Below are positions 37,801 through 47,940 of a stretch of 64,000 bases of DNA, piece by piece. Under the pieces are notes generated by a model. The model saw only the letters and a list, made by a program, of their open reading frames with translations. It was not told where the DNA came from and ran no database searches. Both the position numbers and the translations under genes were made by a program. Position 1 is the stretch's first letter. Each line of letters begins with the position of its first letter. The stretch comes from Staphylococcus delphini (GTDB lineage Bacteria; Bacillota; Bacilli; Staphylococcales; Staphylococcaceae), in assembly GCF_900636325.1 (NCBI RefSeq), contig NZ_LR134263.1, positions 558,001 to 622,000 of the forward strand, written 5' to 3'.

Positions 37801-39192
37801 CTATGATTGAGCAGGTTGAGATGCTTCGACGCGTGGGAGGGTAATGGTAAACGTCGTTCCATGATTCATTTCGCTCTCTACTTCGATACGACCGCCATGA
37901 CGTTCAATAATGGATTTGGAAATCGCGAGTCCGAGTCCATTGCTGTCTGTATGGCTAGAAGATTTATAAAAGCGTTCAAAAATTCGTTGTTTCACACTAT
38001 CATTCATGCCAGGGCCGTCGTCTTGTACTTTTAAAATCATTTGATCGTCTTCAGCAGTGAGGTCAATTTCAATAGTACCGAAAGTCTCTGTATATTTAAT
38101 GGCATTACGTATCACATTTTCGAAAGCTTGAGCGATTAAACGCGCATTGCCTCGAATGGTGACGGCTTCTAAATCATAGAGAAGGACTTGATTTTTCTGA
38201 TCGATGGCATAATTTTCATGTTTTAAAATGTCTAAAATGCAATCGTTAGCTAAAAACGTATCATCAAATTGTAAATGTGTATCATTGTCTAGTTCTGATA
38301 ATAACAACAGTTGACGAACGAGTTGGCTCAAGCGGTGTGTTTCATCATAAATGCGTTCAATATAGCGTGATTGCTGGGATGTTGTATGTTCTTGTTGCAA
38401 TTGCGTCAATAAATGATGAATATGTGTTAAAGGTGTTTTAATTTCGTGTGAGACGTTTTGAACAAAGTGTTGTCTCATATCGTCGAGTTGTTTTAATTCC
38501 AGTCGCATCGTGTCGAAATGTTGTTGCAGGACACCTAGTTCGTCGCGTCGTGTGACGGCAATAGGTGTTGCAAAATCACCAGCCATTAACCGTTCAGTGG
38601 CATGTTTTAACTGTTTGACTGGCTTCACTAATGCGTATGTGGACCATGTGACGAGTGCAATGGAGAAAAGCACAAGTAATACCAATAGCACGAGTAAAAA
38701 GATACGAAATTCACCAAAAGCATGGCCAATGTCAGGTCTTATAAAAACTGCGACGTTGCCATTGGAAGTTGCGAAATGCGTGCCGACTGTATTACGTGTT
38801 TCATTATCAAAAAAGCCTGTAATAACTGGATTGAAAGGTCTCTCCCCGATACCATGATAATCTTTTCCTGACTTTACCCGTTGAATATCGGCAGGCGTTA
38901 AATTTTGTTTCCGAAACGGTTCACCATAATATGTCGCATGACCTTGTTCATCATAGGCAACGACTTGATAATTCAAATCGCCTAATAACGCTAAATAACG
39001 GTCTAAGTTTTGACTGTGTTGCGCATCTTTATACGCTTCGGCACGTTTTAAAGTCGCCATAATTTTTGCGTCATTTTTCTCTTTTAATTGAAAATGGTAG
39101 TAAATATTAGCAATCTCAAAGCTGAGTAACGAACTGATGAGCATCACAGTGAAGGTATACAGTGCGAAACGAGAGTACAATGATTTAAGCAT
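37801..39192 (-). CDS. hssS: Haem-sensing histidine kinase HssS
   Basis: A 463-residue membrane kinase: helix 1 at about 10-30, an extracytoplasmic sensor of about 130 residues, helix 2 (IFLLVLLVLLVLFSIALVTW), a HAMP segment (PVKQLKHATERLMAGDF), the H-box QNVSHEIKTPLTHIH, and an ATPase domain with N, G1 and G2 boxes (NAIKYT, DDGPGM, GLGLAIS). It works with HssR to detect excess haem and turn on hrtBA, which is divergently placed next door. The start overlaps the end of hssR by 8 bases, so they are co-translated. Confidence 0.9.
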   Translation of the reverse strand: MLKSLYSRFALYTFTVMLISSLLSFEIANIYYHFQLKEKNDAKIMATLKRAEAYKDAQHSQNLDRYLALLGDLNYQVVAYDEQGHATYYGEPFRKQNLTPADIQRVKSGKDYHGIGERPFNPVITGFFDNETRNTVGTHFATSNGNVAVFIRPDIGHAFGEFRIFLLVLLVLLVLFSIALVTWSTYALVKPVKQLKHATERLMAGDFATPIAVTRRDELGVLQQHFDTMRLELKQLDDMRQHFVQNVSHEIKTPLTHIHHLLTQLQQEHTTSQQSRYIERIYDETHRLSQLVRQLLLLSELDNDTHLQFDDTFLANDCILDILKHENYAIDQKNQVLLYDLEAVTIRGNARLIAQAFENVIRNAIKYTETFGTIEIDLTAEDDQMILKVQDDGPGMNDSVKQRIFERFYKSSSHTDSNGLGLAISKSIIERHGGRIEVESEMNHGTTFTITLPRVEASQPAQS

Positions 39193-39862
39193 CTTGCGTC
39201 ACCTTATAACCGATGCCGCGTACTGTTTCAATATGGACATTCGCCCCCAGTTTTTTTAAGCGCGCTCTTAAACGTTTAATATGGACGTCCACTGTGCGTT
39301 CATCTCCTTCATAATCGATCCCCCAAATTTTTTCTATTAATTGTTCACGCGGAAAGACTTGCTTCGGATAAGCGACGAGCAAACTTAACAATTCGAATTC
39401 TTTATGCGGTAAAATCATACCTTTCGTCTCCACCTTTACTTCGAGCTGTGTTTGATCGATCGTCAAGTTACCGAGTGTCAACAGGGTTTCAGTCGCAATT
39501 TGATAGCGTCTGAGCACAGCTTGAATGCGGAAGATAAGCTCAGCGACTTCGAATGGTTTCGTAACATAATCATCCGTTCCAGCTAAAAAAGCGCGCTCTT
39601 TATCGCTCAAAGCATCCCGAGCAGTCAGCATAATGACGGGGTATTCATAGTCATATTTTAATGTTTCGCACAGTTCAAAACCGTCCATCCCATCCATCAT
39701 CACGTCCACGATAGCGATATCAATCGTATGTTTTTCAAGATATGCAAGAGCCGCTTCACCACTTGCGACAGTGACAGCTTGATAGCCTTTTCGCTGCAAG
39801 TGTGTTGCGACATAATTCAAAATTTCCGGATCATCATCAACAATTAAACATGTGACTGACAC
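39185..39862 (-). CDS. hssR: Haem response regulator HssR
   Basis: A 225-residue OmpR-type regulator. The receiver (1-115) has the acidic pair VDDD near residue 9, the phosphorylation Asp in AIVDVMMDGMDG, and a conserved Lys in DDYVTKPF. The C-terminal winged helix ends with TVDVHIKRLRARL and GIGYK. GTG start 39862 lies behind AAGGAGGA. Its direct-repeat target is found in front of hrtB. It is the first gene of the hssRS operon. Confidence 0.92.
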   Translation of the reverse strand: MSVTCLIVDDDPEILNYVATHLQRKGYQAVTVASGEAALAYLEKHTIDIAIVDVMMDGMDGFELCETLKYDYEYPVIMLTARDALSDKERAFLAGTDDYVTKPFEVAELIFRIQAVLRRYQIATETLLTLGNLTIDQTQLEVKVETKGMILPHKEFELLSLLVAYPKQVFPREQLIEKIWGIDYEGDERTVDVHIKRLRARLKKLGANVHIETVRGIGYKVTQDA

Positions 39863-40220
39863 GTTGACCGTCCTCCTTGATGTACAATTTCAGCTTTTAC
39901 GGTGCATACGCAAATGACGTTGTGGAGCTGTTGAAGCTATCATAAATGTTTTTATTCAAAGTTGCAATTGGAAATGAAAAGTATAAGTCATGTCGCAAAA
40001 TGTGATGGGGCATAAAAATTTTGATATCCTATTCGTCCTCTAATAATGAATAAATAAATCGTACATCCATGAGCGAAGCGGCTGAGAAGTTGTAAGTGCC
40101 ATTTTCACTTTTTCAGCTATGAATGACTTTAAAGCAGTCGAAAAATGTAGCTTGTTCATATTCAGTTCATAAATAGGCGATAAAGTATACCCAAGATGAA
40201 ATTGAAAGGGAGATACGAGT
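39863..40220. other. Divergent hssR / hrtB control region
   Basis: 358 bp. A degenerate scrap of the palindromic repeat (GATGGGGCATAAAAATTTTG) lies near 40003-40022. The HssR repeat is at 40154-40173. GATAAAGTATAC just after it may supply the hrtB -10 region. Confidence 0.6.
40154..40173 (+). promoter_or_regulatory. HssR direct-repeat operator of hrtBA
   Basis: GTTCATATT, 2 bases, then GTTCATAAA: the first unit matches the known hrt-promoter repeat GTTCATATT-N2-GTTCATATT exactly and the second has two changes. It lies 48-67 bp before the hrtB start. Confidence 0.82.
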
Positions 40221-41285
40221 ATGAAACTTGCATTGAACGAACTTAAATTTTACAAGTTCAAATATTTATTAATTACATTTATCGTCATTCTTCTTGTAAG
40301 TATGGTGCTTTTTATTACGGGATTAGCACAAGGTTTAGCAAGAGAAAACATTGCGCTGATCGACCAATTCAAGTCTGAACGCTTTGTCATTCAAAAAGAT
40401 GTCGATCAACAACTTGAAAAATCAAATATCGATTCGAACACACAACAAGACATTGAAAAAAATGTTAAATCAGCGCCATTAAAATTAGCAATGGCTACGA
40501 TGAAACATCAAGATAACAAGACGGATATGCTTTTTGCGACGATGCCAAAAGAAGAACGACCGGCATTAAAAACAGGGCACTTACCAGAAAAAGCAAATGA
40601 AGTCGTTTTGAATCAGAAATTAGCGGGGGAAGGTGTCCAAATCGGGGACCAAGTCAATATCGAGGGTAAAGACGTCACTTTAAAGGTTGTCGGTTTCTTT
40701 GATGATGCGATGTATGCACATACAAATATTGCTATGACTACAGATGAAGGGCTGAAAGATATTGCTGGTCAACATGTCGCAACGTCACTTTACTTTTTAA
40801 ATGATGTCACAGCAAAACAACTTAAAAATATTGAGGGCATTTCTGGAATCGAAATCGTTAACAAGCAAGATTTAACGGATGCGATTCCGAGCTACCAAGC
40901 TGAGCAAGCACCACTGAATATGATGATTGTGAGTTTATTTGTTATTACAGCGATAGTATTGACAGCATTTTTCTATGTGATGACCATTCAAAAAACGTCA
41001 GAGATTGGGATTTTAAAAGCAATCGGAGTGAAAACGTCACATTTATTATGGAGTTTATTATTCCAAATTTTATTCGTGACGATGTTAGGGGTCATCATCG
41101 CATTATTACTCATTACAGGATTAAAAGCGGCGTTACCTGTCACAATGCCATTCTTTATCAATAGTGGCATGATGTTACTCGTCGTCGTTGTCTTCATTAT
41201 TGTAGCTATCGTCGGCGCATTACTTTCATTAGTGCGCGTCTTTAAAATTGATCCTATTGAAGCGATTGGAGGGGGACAAGTATGA
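40221..41285 (+). CDS. hrtB: Haem efflux permease HrtB
   Basis: A 354-residue MacB-type (FtsX-like) ABC permease. Helix 1 ([20 protein letters not shown]) is followed by a 190-residue extracytoplasmic domain and three C-terminal helices (about 230-345), ending [16 protein letters not shown]. With HrtA it removes toxic haem from the membrane. It is under an HssR repeat. RBS AAAGGGAG. Its stop overlaps the hrtA start (ATGA), showing translational coupling. Confidence 0.92.
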   Translation: MKLALNELKFYKFKYLLITFIVILLVSMVLFITGLAQGLARENIALIDQFKSERFVIQKDVDQQLEKSNIDSNTQQDIEKNVKSAPLKLAMATMKHQDNKTDMLFATMPKEERPALKTGHLPEKANEVVLNQKLAGEGVQIGDQVNIEGKDVTLKVVGFFDDAMYAHTNIAMTTDEGLKDIAGQHVATSLYFLNDVTAKQLKNIEGISGIEIVNKQDLTDAIPSYQAEQAPLNMMIVSLFVITAIVLTAFFYVMTIQKTSEIGILKAIGVKTSHLLWSLLFQILFVTMLGVIIALLLITGLKAALPVTMPFFINSGMMLLVVVVFIIVAIVGALLSLVRVFKIDPIEAIGGGQV

Positions 41286-41971
41286 GTTTAGTCGTCAAAG
41301 ATTTAGTGAAAACATTCGGTAAAGGTGATGCTGCCACAAAAGTGTTAAAAGGCATTAACTTTGAAGTGCAACCAGGCGAATTCGTTATTTTAAATGGGAT
41401 GTCAGGTTCTGGTAAATCTACATTGTTGACGATTATCGGTGGACTGCTATCTCCTACAGAAGGCAAAGTCCTGTTAGACGGTGAAGATTTGGGCGGTTTG
41501 TCTCAAAAAGCATTAACTGACAAACGTTTGAAAGACATTGGTTTTATTTTCCAAGCTTCTCATTTAGTTCCTTATTTAAAAGTACATGAACAATTAGAAC
41601 TCGTGGGTAAAGAAGCGGGCATGGACCGTCAATCGGCACAACAGCGTGCAAAAATGTTATTAAATGAAATCGGATTGAGCCATAGAGAAAATGTTTATCC
41701 ACATATGTTATCCGGCGGTGAAAAACAGCGTGTTGCCATTATGCGTGCATGGATGAATCAGCCGAAACTGCTACTTGCCGATGAACCTACTGCGAGCCTA
41801 GATGCTCAACGTGCGACAGAAGTGGTCGAAATGATTAAACAACAAGTACGTCAAGAAGGGGCAATCGGTATTATGGTCACACATGATCAACGCTTGTTTG
41901 ATTATGCAGACCGTATCATTTACCTTAATGATGGTGAATTGATGGAAACAGCGACTGCCATGACAGTTTGA
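41282..41971 (+). CDS. hrtA: Haem efflux ABC ATPase HrtA
   Basis: A 229-residue MacB-type ATPase. Walker [12 protein letters not shown] (about 40), the Q-loop [12 protein letters not shown], signature [11 protein letters not shown], Walker [13 protein letters not shown] and the H-loop VTHDQ are all intact. It energises HrtB. It overlaps the permease gene by 4 bases and is followed by a terminator. Confidence 0.93.
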   Translation: MSLVVKDLVKTFGKGDAATKVLKGINFEVQPGEFVILNGMSGSGKSTLLTIIGGLLSPTEGKVLLDGEDLGGLSQKALTDKRLKDIGFIFQASHLVPYLKVHEQLELVGKEAGMDRQSAQQRAKMLLNEIGLSHRENVYPHMLSGGEKQRVAIMRAWMNQPKLLLADEPTASLDAQRATEVVEMIKQQVRQEGAIGIMVTHDQRLFDYADRIIYLNDGELMETATAMTV

Positions 41972-42049
41972 TAATAAGCGCTTGAGCACATTTGAGTAGA
42001 AGGAACTGAGATATCAATTTTACTCTGGTGTTATCTTTTCATAAATTGT

Positions 42050-42085
42050 AAGGACTTGGACGTTATGGTATCCAAGTCCTTTTTG
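42050..42085 (+). terminator. Terminator after hrtA
   Basis: AAGGACTTGGA pairs with TCCAAGTCCTT, then TTTTT. Confidence 0.85.
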
Positions 42086-42091
42086 TCACAT

Positions 42092-43624
42092 TTATATGTG
42101 TATTGGTCCACCTGGTCCAACAGGAATGCCGAATAAATACCAAATAATGAGAAAAAGCGTCCAAAAGATGCCGAGAAAAATAGAGTACGGCATTAAACTT
42201 GCGATAAGTGAACCTAATTTTATTTTCGGATCATATTTTTGTGCGTACGTTAATAATAAAGGTAAGTAGGGCATCATCGGCGTAATCGGATTCGTAATAG
42301 AGTCACCTACACGGTAAATCATTTGTGTAAAGGCAGGGTGAAAACCTAACAATAAGAGCATTGGAACAAAGATAGGTCCTAACAGTGCCCATTTTGCGGA
42401 TGCACTACCGATCAGCATGTTAATGAGACTGCTTAATAGTAAAAGCCCGACGATGAGCACGATGCCGTTTTGGTTTTGAAGCAATTCAGCCCCTTTGACC
42501 GCAATGATGATTCCCAAATGACTCCAAGTTAAGAAAGCGAGGAGCTGAGCGGCAAAGAAGACAATCACAATAAAACCACCCATAGCTTCCATCGACTCAG
42601 TTAACATACGTCCGATATCTTTTGACGACTGAATCGTTTTTGCTAATATGCCATAAACTAATCCAGGTACGAGGAAAGTAAGAATAATGAGTAATCCCAT
42701 ACCTTTCATTAACGGTGCATTTTCAATTAGACTGTGCGTTTCTGAATTACGCAACCAACTCGTTTCAGGGATGGCGGCGAGTACAATGATGCATAATGTG
42801 ACAACAACACTGACGTTTGCCCAAAACAGTGCCCGCTTTTCTTGAGGTGTAACTTCAGCTATACCCTCTTTATTTGAGGCTGTAATTTGCGTATGAGCAT
42901 ATGTACCTAAATGTGGAAAAACAATTTTTTGAGTGACATACCATAAGACGAACACTAATACAAATACACTTGCAGCAATAAAGTACCAATTCATAGCGAC
43001 GTTGAGCTCGATGTCTTTATTGATTAAATGGGCAGAGGGTTCAGTGAAAGCATAAATTAACGCATCCTGCACACCAATAAAGAGATTCGCAGCAAATCCA
43101 CCTCATGTTGCGGCGTACGCGAGTGCAAGTCCAGCAACAGGATGATAACCGAGCTTCATAAAAATCATTGCGACAAGAGGCGGCATCACGATCGGTGCGG
43201 CGTCTCCTGTAATACTGCCCATAATACCGATAAACGTTATCATCGGTATTATGATGCGTTCGGGTGTGATGGAAACAACGTAAATCATCAATTTATCAAA
43301 GTAGCCACTTTTTTCAGCAATACCGATACCGATCATGATAGAAAGAACGACACCGAGTGCAGGAAATTGTGAAAAGTTTTTAATCGCATCATTCAAAAAC
43401 ATCACAAAGCCGTCATGACTTAAAATACTGCGCACTGCAATCGTTTTGCCAGTACCTGGATGTTTTACAGCGATATCAAATTTTGACACTATCGCAGTCG
43501 CAATGGCAAGCACAATACATAACGAAAAGAAGAGCATGATCGGGTCAGGTAAACGATTGCCTAACTTTTCGACTTGATTTAAAAATAATGAAATTACGGG
43601 TTGCTTTTCGCTTTTATTCTTCAT
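42092..43624 (-). pseudogene. AbgT-family transporter, interrupted by one stop codon
   Basis: AbgT proteins (about 500-510 aa) carry p-aminobenzoyl-glutamate or export sulfonamide drugs. The frame from ATG 43624 (AGGATGTG upstream) reads RLPDPIMLFFSLC, GSITGDAAPIVMPPLVAMIF, GLALAYAAT, then TGA (43103-43105). It continues in frame as GGFAANLFIGVQDALIYAFTE and later TWSHLGI and NPITPMMPYLPLL to 42092. The stop probably replaced a Ser codon (TCA to TGA) in a conserved Gly-rich loop. There is no other damage, so the lesion is recent or an error. Confidence 0.85.
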
Positions 43625-43767
43625 CACATCACATCCTATCTGAATACTCGAGACCGTATTTGAGAAGTTCTGTCTCAGCAGTCCATCCATCTTTAAGCAC
43701 ATATTAATGAATGTTTAAAACCGAGTATACCCAATATATCTGAGTAATGCACTAAGTTATCTGAAAT

Positions 43768-44721
43768 TTAAGAAAATAGATTTACAATACAAATACCGAC
43801 TTGCACGATACTAAAGAGCGCCCAGACCCGTGGATATTGAAAAAGTAGGCCGCTGTAATCACGTATCAGTTCACGACTGACCCAATGATGTGGTGTTGGG
43901 GCACCATAACCGAATGCATGTACGTGTTGGCGTTCAGCGAGTCGTAATGCACGCAAAATGTGAAATGAACTCGTCACTATGATGGTATGTGGTTGTTGAT
44001 GTAACGCTAAGTAACGTTTTGAATAGTAAATGTTTTGGCGCGTATTGGTCGACTGGTCTTCCATAGTAATTTGCTTCGGTGCTATCCCATGTTGTATTAA
44101 ATACCGTTGCATCGCGAGTGCTTCAGATATCGGTTCATCTGGGCCTTGTCCACCACTCACGATGATATGAAACTGTTCTAATTGGCGACTCAATGCGATG
44201 GCGCGATCTAACCGTGCTTTTAACATCGGTGTCACAGCTTCTGTATAGATGCCTGCACCGAGAACGAGAAGGTTGGCACGTGTCACCGGTGGCATGCGAT
44301 GTAAAAATGTAAAGGTCATGAACAAATAAGTTTGCCAAGCTGTGACAAAGACGATGGCTAATTGAACTAACAATTGAAAAGGAATCGTCAAAACGGGTGG
44401 TATTAAAGGAATAACTAATAAACTTCCGATAATCAGCGCGACAATCGCTAAGTGGTAAGTAATGACACGCCCGATGATGTGCCAATATGTTTGAATGTGC
44501 CGATATAGCGATAACGTAAGTATCATCAACCCTATGACTAAAGTGATGATCAACCATATAAGGCGATCGGCATGCGTGATGTAGCTGAACGTGATGAAGA
44601 GCATGTGAATGTAGAGAACCGCTGTAAAGGAACGGATGCGCAAAAAAAGATGTGGCTTTATCTTTATCAATGTTAAGATTATAATGTAGCTTGTTAAGAG
44701 CAAAATTTGAAGTAAATTCAT
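43768..44721 (-). CDS. YdcF/SanA-like (DUF218) membrane protein
   Basis: A 317-residue protein: four to five N-terminal helices (1-140), then a DUF218 domain (about 150-290) with VLGAGIYTEAVTPMLKARLDRAI, IIVSGGQGPDEPISEALAM and TSSFHILRALRLAERQ, and a final short helix. Such proteins are linked to envelope integrity, with unknown chemistry. The start at 44721 has only a weak site (GGACTTAAAAA). It is divergent from tcaR. Confidence 0.83.
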   Translation of the reverse strand: MNLLQILLLTSYIIILTLIKIKPHLFLRIRSFTAVLYIHMLFITFSYITHADRLIWLIITLVIGLMILTLSLYRHIQTYWHIIGRVITYHLAIVALIIGSLLVIPLIPPVLTIPFQLLVQLAIVFVTAWQTYLFMTFTFLHRMPPVTRANLLVLGAGIYTEAVTPMLKARLDRAIALSRQLEQFHIIVSGGQGPDEPISEALAMQRYLIQHGIAPKQITMEDQSTNTRQNIYYSKRYLALHQQPHTIIVTSSFHILRALRLAERQHVHAFGYGAPTPHHWVSRELIRDYSGLLFQYPRVWALFSIVQVGICIVNLFS

Positions 44722-44861
44722 TTTTTAAGTCCTTTATTTTATCATTTACGGTAATGATACTAAATTCTTTACAAAAAATGTCAAAAAATGAGGTTCCCTT
44801 ATAAAATAATTGTTGGTACGATGGTAAAGATAGTTGTTTGTAATGAAGGCGGTGAAGAAAA

Positions 44862-45326
44862 ATGACCCATTCAAATTTAATGAATCAACATGTGACGTTT
44901 ATGGGTGAGTTTATGACGAATATGAATGCACTCACAACGGGATTGCTAAAAGATTTAAGATCTCGATACGGCATTTCGAATGAACAATCGAGTGTGTTAT
45001 TAATGCTTTCTAATGACAAGTCACTTACATTAACCGAGATTACATTACGTCAAGGTGTGAATAAAGCGGCAGTCAGTAGAAGAATTAAAAAATTAGTAGA
45101 TTTAGGGTTAGTCAAATGGGTAAATATGGCATATGAATCTGACAAACGATTGAAATATGTTGCTCTGACTGAAGCGGGTAGTGGTTATGTTCGTGCTTCA
45201 AGAAATTTAATTGCAGATTTAGCAAACGAAATGTTGTCGGACATCCCATTAGAAAAAATTGAACAAACACGAGACATGCTTGAATTGATTGACGAACGGA
45301 TACAAGGTCAATTGAATCAACTGTAA
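44862..45326 (+). CDS. tcaR: MarR-family regulator TcaR
   Basis: A 154-residue winged-helix repressor with LTEITLRQGVNKAAVSRRIKKLVDLGLV (about 65-92) and a wing with YESDKRLKYVALTEAG. It resembles S. aureus TcaR, which affects ica-driven biofilm and glycopeptide response and binds several antibiotics in vitro. It lies directly before tcaA, as in S. aureus. RBS GAAGGCGGTGA. Confidence 0.85.
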   Translation: MTHSNLMNQHVTFMGEFMTNMNALTTGLLKDLRSRYGISNEQSSVLLMLSNDKSLTLTEITLRQGVNKAAVSRRIKKLVDLGLVKWVNMAYESDKRLKYVALTEAGSGYVRASRNLIADLANEMLSDIPLEKIEQTRDMLELIDERIQGQLNQL

Positions 45327-45374
45327 TGCATCATGTGAAAATGTGCGCTACTACTCGCGTCTGATGCAGTTTTT
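45327..45374 (+). terminator. Terminator/attenuator between tcaR and tcaA
   Basis: TGCATCA (45327-45333) pairs with TGATGCA (45362-45368), then GTTTTT. It would uncouple tcaA from tcaR to some degree. Confidence 0.65.
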
Positions 45375-45440
45375 ATCGTTAACCTTTATGATAGAAAAAT
45401 ATGACGAATGCGCTCAAAGTATAGAATAGGAGGTGTACGT

Positions 45441-46835
45441 ATGGGTCAATGCGCGGTATGTCACCATGAAAAGTTACTACATCAAAGCGTCTGTCCAAAT
45501 TGTCAAAGTCAAATATTGTATTCTAAAACACCTAGTCCACAGTCACCTAAACAACGAGAGGCAGCACAGTCATCATCTTCCAATAACAATAAAAGACCAC
45601 CTTCATTAAAAAAAGTCATCCCTATTGCTATTGTAAGTTTTATTATTATTTTACTCATTATTTTATTTTTGCTGCTCAGAAACTTTAATTCTCCTGAAGC
45701 GCAAGCGAAAATCTTGATCAATGCAGTGAATAACGAAGATGCTGCAAAAGTATCCAACCTGTTAAGTTCAAAAGAAAACAAAGTAGGTCGACAAGAAGCG
45801 TCAACTTACATTAAATTTATAAAAAAAGAAGTGGGCATGAAACTGTTCGAAAAAGAAGTATACGACACAGTGGACGGGCTGAACCATGAAACCGCTGTAG
45901 CCTCTTATATTAAAACACGTGAAGGTCAAGATGTGTTGAGAATTAGTAAAAATGGCCGTCGATATTTAATTTTTGATAATTTAAGTTTCTTAGCACCGAC
46001 GAAACAGGCGATCGTGAAGCCGAAAGACAAGGCGACATTTGAGTTTGATTCTGATGGCACACAAAAGAAAGTGGTCGCTGAAGCAGGACAATCCGTATCG
46101 CTAGGTCAATTCATACCGGGAAGTTATGCGATTGATACAGTCAAAACAACGGATCGCGGTACATATGAAGGCCAATTGAAGTTTGATTTTGTGAACAGTA
46201 AAAATGAAACCATTTCAGTGACCGAAGACTTTAAAGAAGCTCAAGTAAAAGTGTCACTTAAAAATGCGAGTGATTTAAAAGACATTAAAGTGGTCATCAA
46301 TGACGAAAAAATAGCTCAAAATAAAGACGATACTTATGGGCCTTTTCCAGTCAATCAGGACATTAAAGTCTATGCTGAAGGTGAAGCTTACGATCATACA
46401 TTTAAAACAAATACCGAATTAATTAAAAAAGATGATGTCCAATCTGAAAACGAAATCACTGTGTCATTTGATAAAGATGAGATTGAAAAACATCGCCAAT
46501 CTAAAGAAAAAGATACGTTGAATAAGATTAAGGACTTTTTCAAAAAGTATACGTCGTCATTAAATGAAGCATATGAAAGCCATGATTTTGATTTAATTTC
46601 CAAATATTTAAAGGAAAATACAACAAATTATGAGGCGATGCGTTCGAACGTGAAAAGTCAAAATCAGTATGAATTTAAAAATCCTGAGGTGACAGATGTT
46701 TCGCGCAACGACGATTATTACGCAGTGACAGTCGAAAAAGAAGACGCACAAGGACGTACGATTCAATCCCATTATTTATTAGATGGCGATCAAAATGGCA
46801 ACCACTTAAAAATTGTGAACTATCAAAATTATTAA
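45441..46835 (+). CDS. tcaA: Teicoplanin-resistance-associated membrane protein TcaA
   Basis: 464 residues. An N-terminal zinc ribbon (CAVCHHEK ... CPNCQSQ, residues 4-26) is followed by a Ser/Pro/Lys linker, one membrane helix (about 67-88) and a long outside region with repeated beta-rich domains to the C-terminus. The layout and length match S. aureus TcaA (about 460 aa), where loss raises teicoplanin resistance. ATG 45441 lies 7 bases after AGGAGG, against a longer frame with no site. No tcaB (MFS transporter) follows. Confidence 0.9.
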   Translation: MGQCAVCHHEKLLHQSVCPNCQSQILYSKTPSPQSPKQREAAQSSSSNNNKRPPSLKKVIPIAIVSFIIILLIILFLLLRNFNSPEAQAKILINAVNNEDAAKVSNLLSSKENKVGRQEASTYIKFIKKEVGMKLFEKEVYDTVDGLNHETAVASYIKTREGQDVLRISKNGRRYLIFDNLSFLAPTKQAIVKPKDKATFEFDSDGTQKKVVAEAGQSVSLGQFIPGSYAIDTVKTTDRGTYEGQLKFDFVNSKNETISVTEDFKEAQVKVSLKNASDLKDIKVVINDEKIAQNKDDTYGPFPVNQDIKVYAEGEAYDHTFKTNTELIKKDDVQSENEITVSFDKDEIEKHRQSKEKDTLNKIKDFFKKYTSSLNEAYESHDFDLISKYLKENTTNYEAMRSNVKSQNQYEFKNPEVTDVSRNDDYYAVTVEKEDAQGRTIQSHYLLDGDQNGNHLKIVNYQNY

Positions 46836-47307
46836 AGGTGAAAAGTGAATAACATACCTATGAAGTTCTAGTCCGTTGTAGGATTGGAGCTTCATTTTTT
46901 GAGTGTCGGCAAATTTCCCATTGATGATTCAAAAATGTGTTGAGGTAGTTGGGGGGCATGAAAGGTGATACAAGAAGCGTTAACATTTTGCATAATCCAT
47001 TCTAATTAATGAGCACAAAGAATTTAAATCACCAATGCGTTAAAGCAACTTACAAATTAATTGGAACAATAATGTTTTTTGTTTCATAAAAGTTATTTGA
47101 ATAAATTTTGGTTTCTATTGAGTTGTGTCGAAAGTTGAAGTACAATTGTTAATAATTTAATAAAAAACGGTGTAAAATAATATTGTGAGAAAAATTTTGT
47201 GTTGTTGGAGGGCAGACGTCTCCAATGATATGAATTGATGAATATTTCGAATTTACACCTCATTGATAAGCATCACCATAGAAGAAAAGAAAGGTGCGCA
47301 TGAGTTT
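46836..47307. other. Gene-free region after tcaA
   Basis: It holds the tcaA terminator (46861-46900). The rest is AT-rich, with no frame or repeat I can support. In S. aureus tcaB would be here. Confidence 0.55.
46861..46900 (+). terminator. Terminator of tcaA
   Basis: TGAAGTTCTAGTCC pairs (with G-U pairs) with GGATTGGAGCTTCA, then TTTTTT. Confidence 0.8.
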
Positions 47308-47850
47308 ATGAATGAAAGAGATATACGTGTACAGAAAACGAATTTGAAATTATCAGAAGTATTTTTAGCCTTGTTAGAAGATTATTGGCTCACCAAAATT
47401 ACCATTAACCAAATATGCTAAAGAGCGAACGTCCATAGAACGACTTTTTATAAACATTTTAAAGACAAATACGAATTACTTTATTATGTGAGTCGAATGG
47501 CATTGAAACCTTATTTCGCCTTGGCTTTAGACGTCCGTTTACGAGAACCATTCAGTAGCATCGATAGGACGATTAATCAACAAATATTAAAAATTTTACA
47601 TACACAAAAAGGCGATCCGAAGTTTTATCAAGTGGTGACCACAAGTTTCTACGATTATTTTCAAAAGGAACTCCAGCGCTATGAAGCAGAATTGCCTACC
47701 AAATTCCCTTTCCCAATAGAAGTTTTTAGTTATGTTTATGCTTCCACAGTCCGTTCGATTAATCAGTGGTGTAGCGACTATGATCTACAATTAGATGCGT
47801 ACTATCGCGATGAAATTTATCGCAATTTAATGAATTTTCATCAAAAATAG
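47308..47850 (+). pseudogene. TetR-family regulator with in-frame stop in the recognition helix region
   Basis: From ATG 47308 the frame reads RVQKTNLKLSEVFLALLEDYWLTKITINQIC, then TAA (47419-47421), then RANVHRTTFYKHFKDKYELLYYVS and a C-terminal ligand domain to 47850. The stop sits exactly between the two helices of the DNA-binding motif and likely replaced AAA or GAA. A product from a later start (GTG 47488) would have no DNA-binding domain. The intact protein would be about 180 aa, similar to the TetR_C-type dihydroxyacetone or efflux regulators. Confidence 0.8.
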
Positions 47851-47940
47851 AATCTGTGTGTATGATGTAGATGATTGCATAGTGTCCGAACACACCTTTA
47901 TGATGATAAGGAAGGAAACTATAATTTGAAAGGTGTGTAG

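Noticed and set aside
47851..47940. TPP riboswitch before tenA
   Set aside because: The 90-bp gap is too short and contains no THI-box CUGAGA-type motifs.
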